From CAYYNP01 sp964472545 (GTDB lineage: Bacteria > Planctomycetota > Planctomycetia > Pirellulales > Thermoguttaceae), in the NCBI GenBank assembly GCA_964472545.1, contig CAYYNP010000410.1, positions 1 to 7,351 on the forward strand: a stretch of DNA of 7,351 bases. The letters run 5' to 3'. The notes under the pieces were generated by a model, which worked only from the letters and a program-made list of their open reading frames with translations, was not told the DNA's origin and did not search any database. A program made the position numbers and the translations under genes. Shown here one piece after another: positions 1 through 5,925 of this stretch (positions are counted from its first letter, which is position 1; every line of letters starts with the position of its first letter).

Positions 1-131
1 CACGCCCTCTTGGCACGCCGTGTTAGAATCGGGCGTGGCCCATCGTAGGTCGAGATTCTCCGACGGCGGCAGGGCGAGTGGTTCGGCTTGGCTGGCTGTC
101 TGGATGGCTTGTGTGCAGAGGAGTGTTGGCG

Positions 132-842
132 ATGTTCGAGTACGTACGCTTGTTGTTTGCGGCACTGTTGCTGATTCCCGCCACGTTGACCGCGGACGAG
201 ACCGCGCCGACGCGGTCGATCTCGGTCTCCGGCACGGTGGTGGCCAAGGCGGCGCCGGACCAGGTGGTGTGGCGGATCGAATTGACCGATTTTGACAAGG
301 ACATGCGGCGGGGGAAGAAGAGCAATGACGAGAAGATCAAGGCCGTGCTGGCCTTGCGCGACGATTTGGACCTCGGCAACGACCAGATCGAGACCGGCCA
401 GCTCAGCATCAACCGCGAGTACGAGCGGACCGAACGCGGGCAGCGGGGGGCGTTTAAGCACTATCGGATCAGCCGCAGCGTGACCATCCGGCAGAACGAT
501 CTGAAGCGGTTCGACGAGTTTCTCGACAAACTGGTGGCCAGTTCGGAGATGGAGATCAGCTTCGGGTTCGAGTCGTCGAAGATCCACGAGATTCGGGCAG
601 AAACGCGGCTGAAGGCGTTGGCTGCGGCACGCAAGAAGGCGGCAGACATGGCCGCCGTCGTCGGCGCCGAGCTCGGCCGCGTGCTGACCATCGATGAGCA
701 CGCCAACCGGCCGTACACTTCACCCATGTCGAACTCGTCGTTCGGCGTCCGTTCCCCGTCCGTCGACGCCGGCACCGACCGCTTCGTCCCGGGAGCGATC
801 AGCGTGCAGATTTCGGTGTACGCGACGTTCGAGTTGGAGTAG
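132..842 (+). CDS. Secreted SIMPL-domain (DUF541) protein
   Basis: The 236-residue product starts with a signal peptide: a short charged start, a hydrophobic run at about residues 6-19, and likely cleavage near A21. The mature part opens with a conserved-looking ISVSGTVVAKAAPDQVVW stretch (residues 30-47). This is typical of the SIMPL/DUF541 family, whose members are periplasmic or outer-membrane proteins of poorly defined role. A long charged middle follows. An Ala/Lys-rich helix (about 155-182, RLKALAAARKKAADMAAVVGAEL) and a final beta strand (AISVQISVYATFELE) match the usual C-terminal half of the family. The start at 132 is preferred over the ATG at 78 because AGAGGAG lies 8 bases upstream of it (117-123) and it places the signal peptide at the N-terminus. 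It appears to be a single-gene unit followed by a palindromic repeat. Substrate and partner cannot be read from sequence. Confidence 0.85.
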   Translation: MFEYVRLLFAALLLIPATLTADETAPTRSISVSGTVVAKAAPDQVVWRIELTDFDKDMRRGKKSNDEKIKAVLALRDDLDLGNDQIETGQLSINREYERTERGQRGAFKHYRISRSVTIRQNDLKRFDEFLDKLVASSEMEISFGFESSKIHEIRAETRLKALAAARKKAADMAAVVGAELGRVLTIDEHANRPYTSPMSNSSFGVRSPSVDAGTDRFVPGAISVQISVYATFELE

Positions 843-871
843 GACTGGTCGGAAGATTTGTCAACGAGCGG

Positions 872-931
872 ATAGTAGTCGTCTCGCTCCGCGAGACGTC
901 GTGACATCTCGCGGAGCGAGATGACTTCTAT
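872..931. repeat. Composite palindromic (REP/BIME-like) repeat
   Basis: Two arms, 872-896 and 907-931, pair with each other in inverted orientation with only two non-matching positions (876/927, and 881/922 which could be G-U in RNA), around a 10-base loop. The cores TCTCGCTCCGCGAGA (882-896) and TCTCGCGGAGCGAGA (907-921) are perfect reverse complements. Each arm also folds on itself: a 7-bp stem with a CTCCG loop on the left (880-898) and a CGGAG loop on the right (905-923). It lies directly after the SIMPL gene, so it may also end transcription, but there is no T-tract. No transposase is encoded nearby. Confidence 0.85.
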
Positions 932-1034
932 GACGTTACCGGCCGTCCACGGTGGGTGCAACGTCTCACGGCTGCCCTGCTCACTATCGCCTCGGTGGCC
1001 GCCGGGATTGTGACGAACGCGGGGGTACCGTCAG

Positions 1035-1271
1035 ATGACTTGCTTCGGAATGGCCGCCATCTGGGCCGCGCTGGCCCTGGGCGTCTACGAGAGCAGCGGA
1101 GTTTGGCGCGTGCTGTTGATCGTCGCGCTTCTCGCCTCAATGGCAACGCAGTTTCTCCAAGGTTACTTGGGCCTTTGGGTCTACGACTGGATGTTCATCG
1201 GCTCCGGGCTGATCGCGGCGATTACCGCGATCTGGCTGACGGCGATCGGGTACGGTGTATTTTCGCGGTAG
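1035..1271 (+). CDS. Small hydrophobic membrane protein, unknown function
   Basis: The ORF encodes 78 residues with two or three hydrophobic segments: about residues 6-16 (AAIWAALALGV), 25-45 (the VLLIVALLASMATQFLQG stretch) and 52-75 (FIGSGLIAAITAIWLTAIGYG). The aromatic residues (YLGLWVYDWMF) between segments look like membrane-interface anchors. No known family was recognised. The upstream stop in this frame is at 1011, and ATG 1035 is the first start. No clear ribosome binding site precedes it apart from a G-run at 1021-1025. A plausible extra transmembrane segment (LTAALLTIASVAAGIV) is encoded just upstream in the next frame from about 956. Removing one G from that run would join the two into a protein of about 104 residues, so the true gene may begin near 956 and be frameshifted. 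It converges with the methyltransferase gene. Confidence 0.55.
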   Translation: MTCFGMAAIWAALALGVYESSGVWRVLLIVALLASMATQFLQGYLGLWVYDWMFIGSGLIAAITAIWLTAIGYGVFSR

Positions 1272-1342
1272 CGGCCCTGGCGTACGGCGACACGCCGCAG
1301 ACCGCCGATTCGGCGCGGCCTACAGGGGAACGGGCAAACAGC

Positions 1343-2044
1343 CTACTCGACCTTCTCGAACCGCAGCATGTACTGCGTATCCATCAGCTTCACTTCGTCC
1401 AGCAGCTTAAACCCGGCCTTGGTGACTTCGGCGGTGACCGTCTGCTTGTCGGCCCGGACGTGGCCGATGACCCATTTGGGGCTGACGCCTTCGATCTTCT
1501 CGAAGTCGATCAGGATCAGCCGGCCGCCGGGCTTCAGCGCCTGGTGGATCGAGGCCAGGGTTTGCACGGGATACTCGAAGTGGTGATACGTGTCGCAGTT
1601 GAAGACGACGTCGACCGACGCGGCGTCGAGCTTGGTCGATTTCTCCGTGCAGACGACGCCGACGACGTTCTTCACGCCGGCTTCCTTGCAGGTTCTGGCG
1701 ATGTGCTCGACGAACTGAGAGGTGATATCGACCGCGTAGACCTTGCCCTGCGGGCCGACCTCGGGAGCGAACAGCCGAGTGAACAGCCCCGAGCCGGCGC
1801 CGACGTCGGCCACGGCCGTACCGGGTTTCAGCTCACAGGCAGCGACGATCTCCTTGCGATGTTTGAAGATATCGCGCCCCTCGCTCTCGAACCGCTTGAT
1901 GGCGTCTTCGCCGGTGAGATTCTCGTACGACTTGTTGATCCCCGGCCGCACGCTCTCGTCTTGGGCCATGGCCGCCGGAAGCGCGGCAAATAGAAGACCG
2001 AGGGTTAGCAGCATCGGGCGCAGCGACATGGCAGTACGTTTCAT
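1343..2044 (-). CDS. Exported class I SAM-dependent methyltransferase
   Basis: The 233-residue product has a class I (Rossmann-fold) methyltransferase core. Motif I, VADVGAGSG, at residues 78-86 binds SAM. An acidic residue after the second strand (VYAVDI, D106) should contact the SAM ribose. A D-V-V-F-N-C-D-T-Y-H-H-F segment (145-156) corresponds to motif post-II/III, and LKPGGRLILIDF (170-181) to the following strand. The substrate is not predictable. The N-terminus is a convincing signal peptide: a basic start (MKRTAMSLRP), hydrophobic residues 11-24, and AMA before Q28. This predicts export of a SAM-dependent enzyme, which is odd because SAM is cytoplasmic. The start at 2044 is chosen over an upstream ATG at 2113 because GAAAGG (2056-2051) sits 6 bases before it and the signal peptide begins there. 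It is divergent from the beta-propeller gene and convergent with the small membrane protein. Confidence 0.85.
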   Translation of the reverse strand: MKRTAMSLRPMLLTLGLLFAALPAAMAQDESVRPGINKSYENLTGEDAIKRFESEGRDIFKHRKEIVAACELKPGTAVADVGAGSGLFTRLFAPEVGPQGKVYAVDITSQFVEHIARTCKEAGVKNVVGVVCTEKSTKLDAASVDVVFNCDTYHHFEYPVQTLASIHQALKPGGRLILIDFEKIEGVSPKWVIGHVRADKQTVTAEVTKAGFKLLDEVKLMDTQYMLRFEKVE

Positions 2045-2161
2045 TGTGGGCCTTTCACGGGAGGTGATTTGGTGGGCGTCAGTAGCGGGGCCGAACCGTT
2101 TATTGTACTCCACGCCCCCGCCAATGGCGACCGGACCAGTGCATGCAACGTCGTTGGCCTG

Positions 2162-2255
2162 TAGCCGTGGGCGGAAGCCCCCGGAGGGTTCGCATGGACT
2201 TCTACGCGAAACACTTCACTGCCGCTGGCCGCCCGGGGGCTTCCGCCGACGGCTA
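2162..2255. repeat. Composite palindromic repeat, second family
   Basis: Arms 2162-2184 and 2233-2255 (23 bases each) are reverse complements except at one position (2169 against 2248). A 48-base centre separates them. The arm begins TAGCCGT and ends GGAAGCCCCCGG. The left arm also folds alone: CCG/CGG and GGGC/GCCC stems separated by a T-C mismatch and closed by a GGAA loop (2165-2184). The right arm folds less well because of its changed base at 2248. Its sequence differs from the repeats at 872-931 and 4781-4867, but the architecture is the same. It lies between divergent genes, so a role as terminator is unlikely here. Confidence 0.8.
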
Positions 2256-2306
2256 TGCGGCGGCTAGACGGCAACAGAAGTGGCGCGGCGGTGACGGCCG
2301 GTGAGC

Positions 2307-2334
2307 TTGCAAACCGGCCACGTGCTACTACACT
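2307..2334 (+). promoter_or_regulatory. Possible promoter of the beta-propeller gene
   Basis: TTGCAA (2307-2312) and TACACT (2329-2334) are separated by 16 bases, each matching the housekeeping sigma consensus at four of six positions. A CATAAT at 2335-2340 is an alternative -10 but then has no well-placed -35. The start codon lies 67 bases downstream. This is a weak call from consensus matching only. Confidence 0.25.
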
Positions 2335-2401
2335 CATAATAGCGGCCACCGGTTGCCAACGGTGGCGGTTGTCATCGACCATTCGACGAGGAGATACTCC
2401 C

Positions 2402-3655
2402 ATGATCCGACTGAGTTGCCTGTTGATTGCCGTTGTGTGCGTCTTGCTGCCGATCGGCGCAAAGCGCACGGCTATAGCCGACGACTGGCCCGCCTGGAGG
2501 GGCCCGAACCGCGACGCGATTTGTGGTGAGACGGGATTGCTGAAGCAGTGGCCGAAGGAAGGCCCGAAGCTGGCCTGGAAGGCGACGGGCATGGGCGAGG
2601 GATATAGCGGGCCGGCGATCGTTGCCAACCGGCTCTACATCATGGGCAATCTCGACGGCGAGGAATGTGTGCTCGCGTTGGACCTCGAATCCCGCAAGCG
2701 GCTCTGGACCCGGCCGTTCGGCCCGGTCGAGTACACCGGCTATTCACCCGGCACCCGGGCGACGCCGACCATCGACGGCGACCGGCTCTATGCGCTGGGG
2801 GCCAGCGGAACGCTGATCGCCATGGAGCGCGAGACCGGCCGCGTCGTCTGGAAGAAGAACTACGTCCGCGACTTTGGCGGGGCCGTGCCGCGGTGGGGAT
2901 ACGCCGAGTCGGTGTTGATCGACGGCAAGTTGCTGTTGTGTACGCCGGGCGGAGAGCGGGCGACCATCGCGGCGCTGAACAAGATGACCGGCGAGACCGT
3001 CTGGACCTCCCCGGTCGGCGATGCGGCCAACTACTCGTCGATCGTCAAAACGACCCTCGCCGACGTGCCGCAGTACGTGCAGTACGTCAGCCACGGCGTG
3101 ATCGGCCTCGACGCCCGCAACGGCAAGCTGCTCTGGCGCTACGACGCCCCGGCCTACACGATGTACGGCGGCATCAACATCTCGACCGTCGTCTGCCACA
3201 AAGACACCGTCTTCGCGGCTTCCGGCTACGGCGTCGGCGGCGGGCTCGCCCGGGTGAGCCGCTCCGGCGACGAGTTCAAGGCCGAGCAGCTCTACTTCAC
3301 CAAAGACATGAAGAACCACCACGGCGGGATGGTCTATCTCGACGGCCATCTCTACGGCGCCAACGACCCGGGCATCCTGATGTGCCTGGAACACGCCACC
3401 GGCAGGGTGAAATGGGCCGCCCGAGGCCCGGGCAAGTGTTCGCTGCTATTGGCCGACGGCATGCTCTACTGCCGCGACGAAAACGGCCCGCTGAGCCTCG
3501 TCGAGGCCACGCCCGAGGAGTTCCGCCTACGTGGCCAATTCGACCAGCCCCAGCGGAGCGATCAGAAGGCCTGGCCGCATCTGGTGATCGCAGGCGGGAT
3601 GATGTGCGTGCGGGATCAGGATGTGTTGTTGTGTTATGACGTGCGGGAGAATTAG
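2402..3655 (+). CDS. Secreted PQQ-like (BamB-type) beta-propeller protein
   Basis: The 417-residue product has a signal peptide (hydrophobic residues 6-19, likely cleavage after AIA at 26). The mature protein opens with WPAWRGPNRD (29-38), a start I associate with planctomycete PQQ-repeat proteins. At least five propeller-blade motifs of the form A-x-D/E-xx-TG-xxx-W are visible, ending at W102, W150, W201, W245 and W338. This supports a beta-propeller fold outside the cytoplasm. PQQ binding itself is not shown, since many relatives are scaffolds without cofactor (BamB-like). The start at 2402 is preferred to the upstream ATG at 2255 because GAGGAG (2388-2393) precedes it by 8 bases and the signal peptide begins there. 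Cysteines are more frequent than usual for an exported protein (for example C89, C180, C265, C328). It appears to be transcribed alone or with the small HTH gene 68 bases downstream. Confidence 0.9.
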   Translation: MIRLSCLLIAVVCVLLPIGAKRTAIADDWPAWRGPNRDAICGETGLLKQWPKEGPKLAWKATGMGEGYSGPAIVANRLYIMGNLDGEECVLALDLESRKRLWTRPFGPVEYTGYSPGTRATPTIDGDRLYALGASGTLIAMERETGRVVWKKNYVRDFGGAVPRWGYAESVLIDGKLLLCTPGGERATIAALNKMTGETVWTSPVGDAANYSSIVKTTLADVPQYVQYVSHGVIGLDARNGKLLWRYDAPAYTMYGGINISTVVCHKDTVFAASGYGVGGGLARVSRSGDEFKAEQLYFTKDMKNHHGGMVYLDGHLYGANDPGILMCLEHATGRVKWAARGPGKCSLLLADGMLYCRDENGPLSLVEATPEEFRLRGQFDQPQRSDQKAWPHLVIAGGMMCVRDQDVLLCYDVREN

Positions 3656-3723
3656 TATGGTGTTCCCTCGATTATGCTACAATGACCTCTACTCTCGCCC
3701 CCAACCGGCAGAGGTGCCTTGCG

Positions 3724-3930
3724 ATGGTTCCTATGAAACCCCAGCCTCGGCGTCGCGATCCGGATCTGGCCGGGTCGCTCTCGCTCGACCAGTTGGCCCG
3801 GCGATGGGACTGCACGCGTAAACACGTGCGGCATCTGCTCGGGCATGGTGAACTGCCATTCCTACAAATCCGCGGGCAGATCCGCGTGCCGATCGTGGAG
3901 ATCGAGCGGTACGAGGCGCGTTCGCGGTAG
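3724..3930 (+). CDS. Small excisionase/MerR-type helix-turn-helix protein
   Basis: This 68-residue protein is almost entirely one DNA-binding domain. SLDQLARRWDCTRKHVRHLL forms the helix-turn-helix, followed by GELPFLQIRGQIRVPIVEIERYEAR. That pattern (recognition helix, then a small wing ending in a basic residue, valine/isoleucine and a final helix) is typical of the HTH_17/excisionase-family domains. They bind DNA as phage or plasmid accessory factors or as stand-alone small regulators. The start at 3724 is chosen because GAGGT (3711-3715) lies 8 bases before it. An earlier ATG at 3682 would add 14 residues with no domain role, and it overlaps a possible -10 box TACAAT (3678-3683). No integrase or phage gene is present beside it, so excision activity is not supported. 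It may be read through from the beta-propeller gene. Confidence 0.7.
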   Translation: MVPMKPQPRRRDPDLAGSLSLDQLARRWDCTRKHVRHLLGHGELPFLQIRGQIRVPIVEIERYEARSR

Positions 3931-4019
3931 CCGTCTGTTGGAAACGCCTTGCCAATGGCGCATACTGTCGTCATTCGTCCACGCTGCCGCGCATGCCATC
4001 CCTTTAGGAGAAACCTATC

Positions 4020-4748
4020 ATGCGACCAAGTATCACCTTCCTTACCTCCGCCGTGCTGCTACTGGCTGCCTCAACGGCCCGGGCCGACGGCATGTTCTAT
4101 CAATTGCCGGCCGACGGCACCTGGGCGAAATACGACCTGAAAATGACCCTCGCCATGGGCGACACGAAGATGCAAGGCGATGGAGCGTTGCGGATGGCCT
4201 CGGTGGGGCGGAGCGTCGAGAAGGACGAGCCGTGCCGGTGGATCGAGGTCGATTTCCAGGTCAAGCTCTCGCAGGGGCCCGACGGCGGCCCACAGGAACA
4301 GCAGTACGTGTTGAAGGTCCTGATTCCCGAAAAGCACCTCAAGGCCGGCGAAAACCCGCTGGATCACATGGTGCGTGGCTGGATTCGCGAAGGCGACGGC
4401 GACGCCGTGGCGTTGGCCGAGCCCAAGAGCTTCGACAAATCGCCGCTGCCGGTCGTGTTGTCCGGTCCGCTGCAGGACGTCAAACGGCTGGAACCGATCG
4501 AAGTGGAAAGCAAACTCGGCAAGCTCTCCTGCCGCGGGACGGCCGGTATGCTCGAAGCGGACGACAAACGCAAGACGCAACTCGCTATCGAGAACCGGCA
4601 CCACCCGAAATCGCCGTTCGGCGTGGTCACCAGCCAATGGAAGGTCGAGTTTGCCGATGGGGCCCCGCTCGAGGCGGTGATGACCATGGATCTGAAGCTC
4701 AGCGATTTGGGCACCGACGCGAAGAGCGAATTGCCCGAGCAGGAGTAG
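4020..4748 (+). CDS. Secreted protein of unknown function
   Basis: The product is 242 residues with a clear signal peptide: hydrophobic core at residues 7-18 and cleavage likely after STARA at residue 22. AGGAG (4006-4010) lies 9 bases before the ATG, which settles the start. The mature protein is mostly polar and rich in alternating beta-type stretches: residues 32-49 (WAKYDLKMTLAMGDTKMQ), WIEVDFQVKLS, QQYVLKVLIPEKHL and VTSQWKVEFADG. This suggests a beta-barrel or lipid-binding-like fold facing the periplasm. No membrane anchor, catalytic motif or lipobox was seen. I did not recognise the family. The closing part (PLEAVMTMDLKLSDLGTD) is again beta-like. It is preceded by the HTH gene with a 90-base gap and followed by a large palindrome before the convergent reductase gene. 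Confidence 0.8.
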   Translation: MRPSITFLTSAVLLLAASTARADGMFYQLPADGTWAKYDLKMTLAMGDTKMQGDGALRMASVGRSVEKDEPCRWIEVDFQVKLSQGPDGGPQEQQYVLKVLIPEKHLKAGENPLDHMVRGWIREGDGDAVALAEPKSFDKSPLPVVLSGPLQDVKRLEPIEVESKLGKLSCRGTAGMLEADDKRKTQLAIENRHHPKSPFGVVTSQWKVEFADGAPLEAVMTMDLKLSDLGTDAKSELPEQE

Positions 4749-4768
4749 ACTCGCCTGCAATCGGCCGG

Positions 4769-4880
4769 TCTACATCAACTGGGTGCCATGCCCACGCTCG
4801 CGTGGGCATGGGAGTGGCCTCCGCGGTCCGCATCGGCATGCCCACGGCGAGCGTGGGCATGGCACCCGCTTTCTACATCA
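4769..4880. repeat. Composite palindromic repeat with possible 9-bp flanking duplication
   Basis: Arms 4781-4810 and 4837-4867 are reverse complements over 30 bases with a single extra base in the right arm. Each arm is itself a perfect 10-bp hairpin, CATGCCCACG pairing with CGTGGGCATG, around a CTCG loop on the left (4787-4810) and a GCGAG loop on the right (4837-4861). GGGTGC and GCACCC close the long stem. The 9-base word TCTACATCA occurs on both sides (4769-4777 and 4872-4880), as a target-site duplication would. The right copy overlaps the last codons of the reductase gene. The element sits between two convergent genes, where it could stop transcription in both directions, although no T-tract follows. 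Confidence 0.85.
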
Positions 4881-5568
4881 GCCCCTTACGCTTCCACTGC
4901 GACACGACGTAGTCGTACACGCCGTCCGGGTTCGGCCGGAGCATGAAGCGGCGAATGACGAAGTCGTCGATCCGCCCGGCCAGGCGCCGCGTCCATGGTA
5001 GCGGCTTTCGGGCGGCCATGACGCGCAAGAAACGATCGGCCGCGGCGTCGAGTTTCGGCGCCACGTCGGCTGCGGTGCGTTTGGTGGGGATGCCCGTGCG
5101 AAAGAAGAGGAAATCGCTCACGTAGGTCGAGAACTCGCGAAACGTGATCAGTCGCTGAAGCGCCTTCCGCCCACCGGCCAATCCCACGGCCCCGACCCCC
5201 AAGACGTACTTGCCGTGCAGCTCGCGTCCGAAGCCGAGGATATAGGTGATCCGTTCGTAGAAGCGTTTGAAGCTCGCCGGAAAGAACCCATTGCGAACCG
5301 ACGCCCCGGTCACGATCCCGTCGGCCACGCGGATCCGCTCGATGATCGGCCCCATATCGTCGTCGATCGTACATTCGCCGGTCCGCAGGCACCCAAAGCA
5401 GCCCGAGCAATCGCGGATGTCGCAATCGGCCAACGCCAGCCGATCGATTTCGACTTCCTGCCCGGCAAGCCGCTCGGCAATCCGATCCACACAGCCGTGG
5501 ACGAACCCGCCGTGCTTGGGGTTTCCGTAAATGCAGAGCACGCGGGCGCGGGCGTTCGATTCACTCAC
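4873..5568 (-). CDS. Flavodoxin-family NAD(P)H-dependent oxidoreductase with four-cysteine motif
   Basis: The 231-residue product has the flavodoxin-like fold of FMN reductases. A first beta strand and phosphate-binding loop (VLCIYGNPKHGG, residues 10-21) lead to a second half with VADGIVTGASVRNGFFPASFK (81-101), the FMN-contacting strand and loop. Between them lies a compact cluster, C54-xx-C57-xx-C60-xxxxx-C66, followed by IDDDM. This resembles the Cys motif of iron-sulfur flavoproteins (Isf), which carries a 4Fe-4S cluster, so electron transfer through FMN is likely. Many FMN reductases have a similar motif without proven cluster binding. The C-terminal 80 residues are helical and basic. 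No signal peptide or membrane segment is seen, so it should be cytoplasmic. The start is GTG at 5568; no in-frame ATG fits, an upstream stop is at 5617-5619, and no strong ribosome binding site is visible. It is transcribed toward the composite repeat and convergent with the secreted protein gene. Confidence 0.85.
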   Translation of the reverse strand: MSESNARARVLCIYGNPKHGGFVHGCVDRIAERLAGQEVEIDRLALADCDIRDCSGCFGCLRTGECTIDDDMGPIIERIRVADGIVTGASVRNGFFPASFKRFYERITYILGFGRELHGKYVLGVGAVGLAGGRKALQRLITFREFSTYVSDFLFFRTGIPTKRTAADVAPKLDAAADRFLRVMAARKPLPWTRRLAGRIDDFVIRRFMLRPNPDGVYDYVVSQWKRKGLM

Positions 5569-5642
5569 GGTTGGTGGTTTCCGGTTTGGGGTAGAAAGAC
5601 ATCGCCAAGCCGGCGGTTACGCGACGGGCCGGGCAATCGAAC

Positions 5643-5738
5643 GACAGGATAACAGGATCGACCGGATGGGGCGAAGGCCGATCTCGGCGAACCCCGTCGA
5701 ACCGCCCCCTCTTCATCCCGCAAATCCGGCAATCTGTC
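5643..5738. repeat. Degenerate inverted GGAT-rich repeat pair
   Basis: The left copy (5643-5671) contains GACAGGATAACAGGAT, then CCGGATG. The right copy on the other strand (5738-5711) reads GACAGATTGCCGGAT, then GGGATG. They align at roughly two thirds of positions with one gap. Short ACAGGAT/ACAGGATA units occur in tandem in the left copy. These words resemble a degraded form of a common intergenic CAGGATAACAGGAT-type repeat. The similarity is modest and may be partly chance. Confidence 0.3.
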
Positions 5739-5847
5739 TTCGTCACATCCCGTTGGGCCCGTCGTGAAGTGATGCTCTGGCAACGGGTTACGCAAAACTG
5801 ATCTCTCGGAAAAGCGACTCGGCACGGCCCGGCCGCCGAAATGGCCG

Positions 5848-5890
5848 TTGACAATCCTGCTTGACTTCGGATAGTATACAACAGTATATA
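5848..5890 (+). promoter_or_regulatory. Doubled sigma70-type promoter with repeated AGTATA
   Basis: Two promoters can be drawn in the same 43 bases. The first is TTGACA (5848-5853), an 18-base spacer, TAGTAT (5872-5877). The second is TTGACT (5861-5866), an 18-base spacer, TATATA (5885-5890). The word AGTATA is repeated exactly 10 bases apart (5873-5878 and 5883-5888), within GTATAC and GTATATAC, so a regulator could bind overlapping half-sites here. The A/T-rich block stands out in a high-GC background. It lies 35-50 bases before the lyase-like start codon. Confidence 0.5.
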
Positions 5891-5912
5891 CCTCCGGCAA
5901 TTCCAAGAGGAT

Positions 5913-5917
5913 GGAGG
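5913..5917 (+). promoter_or_regulatory. Ribosome binding site of the lyase-like gene
   Basis: GGAGG lies 8 bases before ATG 5926. This favours 5926 over the in-frame ATG at 5911, which has AAGAGG directly touching it, too close to be useful. Confidence 0.6.
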
Positions 5918-5925
5918 CGAGGGCG

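Larger units (their letters stand above)
2045..2401. other. Divergent intergenic spacer
   Basis: These 357 bases separate the start codons of the methyltransferase (leftward) and the beta-propeller gene (rightward), so promoters for both should lie here. The middle is taken up by the composite palindrome at 2162-2255. Reading frames through it are short or arginine-rich and lack a credible start. A weak rightward promoter candidate is listed separately. No riboswitch or small RNA could be recognised. Confidence 0.7.
5569..5925. other. Divergent intergenic spacer before the lyase-like fragment
   Basis: These 357 bases lie between the reductase start (leftward) and the lyase-like start (rightward). 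They hold a degenerate GGAT-rich inverted pair and a strong rightward promoter candidate, both listed separately. Reading frames across it are shadows with high arginine and proline content. I see no structured RNA. Confidence 0.6.

Noticed and set aside
10..29. TTGGCA...TAGAAT at the left edge as a promoter of the SIMPL gene
   Set aside because: The two boxes are only 8 bases apart, and the sigma54 -24/-12 pattern does not fit either. TAGAAT could be a -10 box, but any proper -35 would fall at or before the window edge.
956..1993. Forward frame of 345 codons over the methyltransferase
   Set aside because: Beyond the first 20-30 residues, its composition is that of an antisense shadow (many D, R, G, L). 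Only the start is considered, as part of the possible frameshifted membrane protein.
2665..3639. Long forward frame of 324 codons inside the beta-propeller gene
   Set aside because: It is extremely rich in arginine and has no ribosome binding site. It is the +1 shadow of the real gene in high-GC DNA.
4781..4867. Repeats as a CRISPR array
   Set aside because: There are only two inverted copies, not direct repeats with spacers of even length.
3845..4912. Forward frame of 355 codons across the secreted protein
   Set aside because: It is arginine-rich, runs through the palindromic repeat, and overlaps genes with clear starts and signal peptides.
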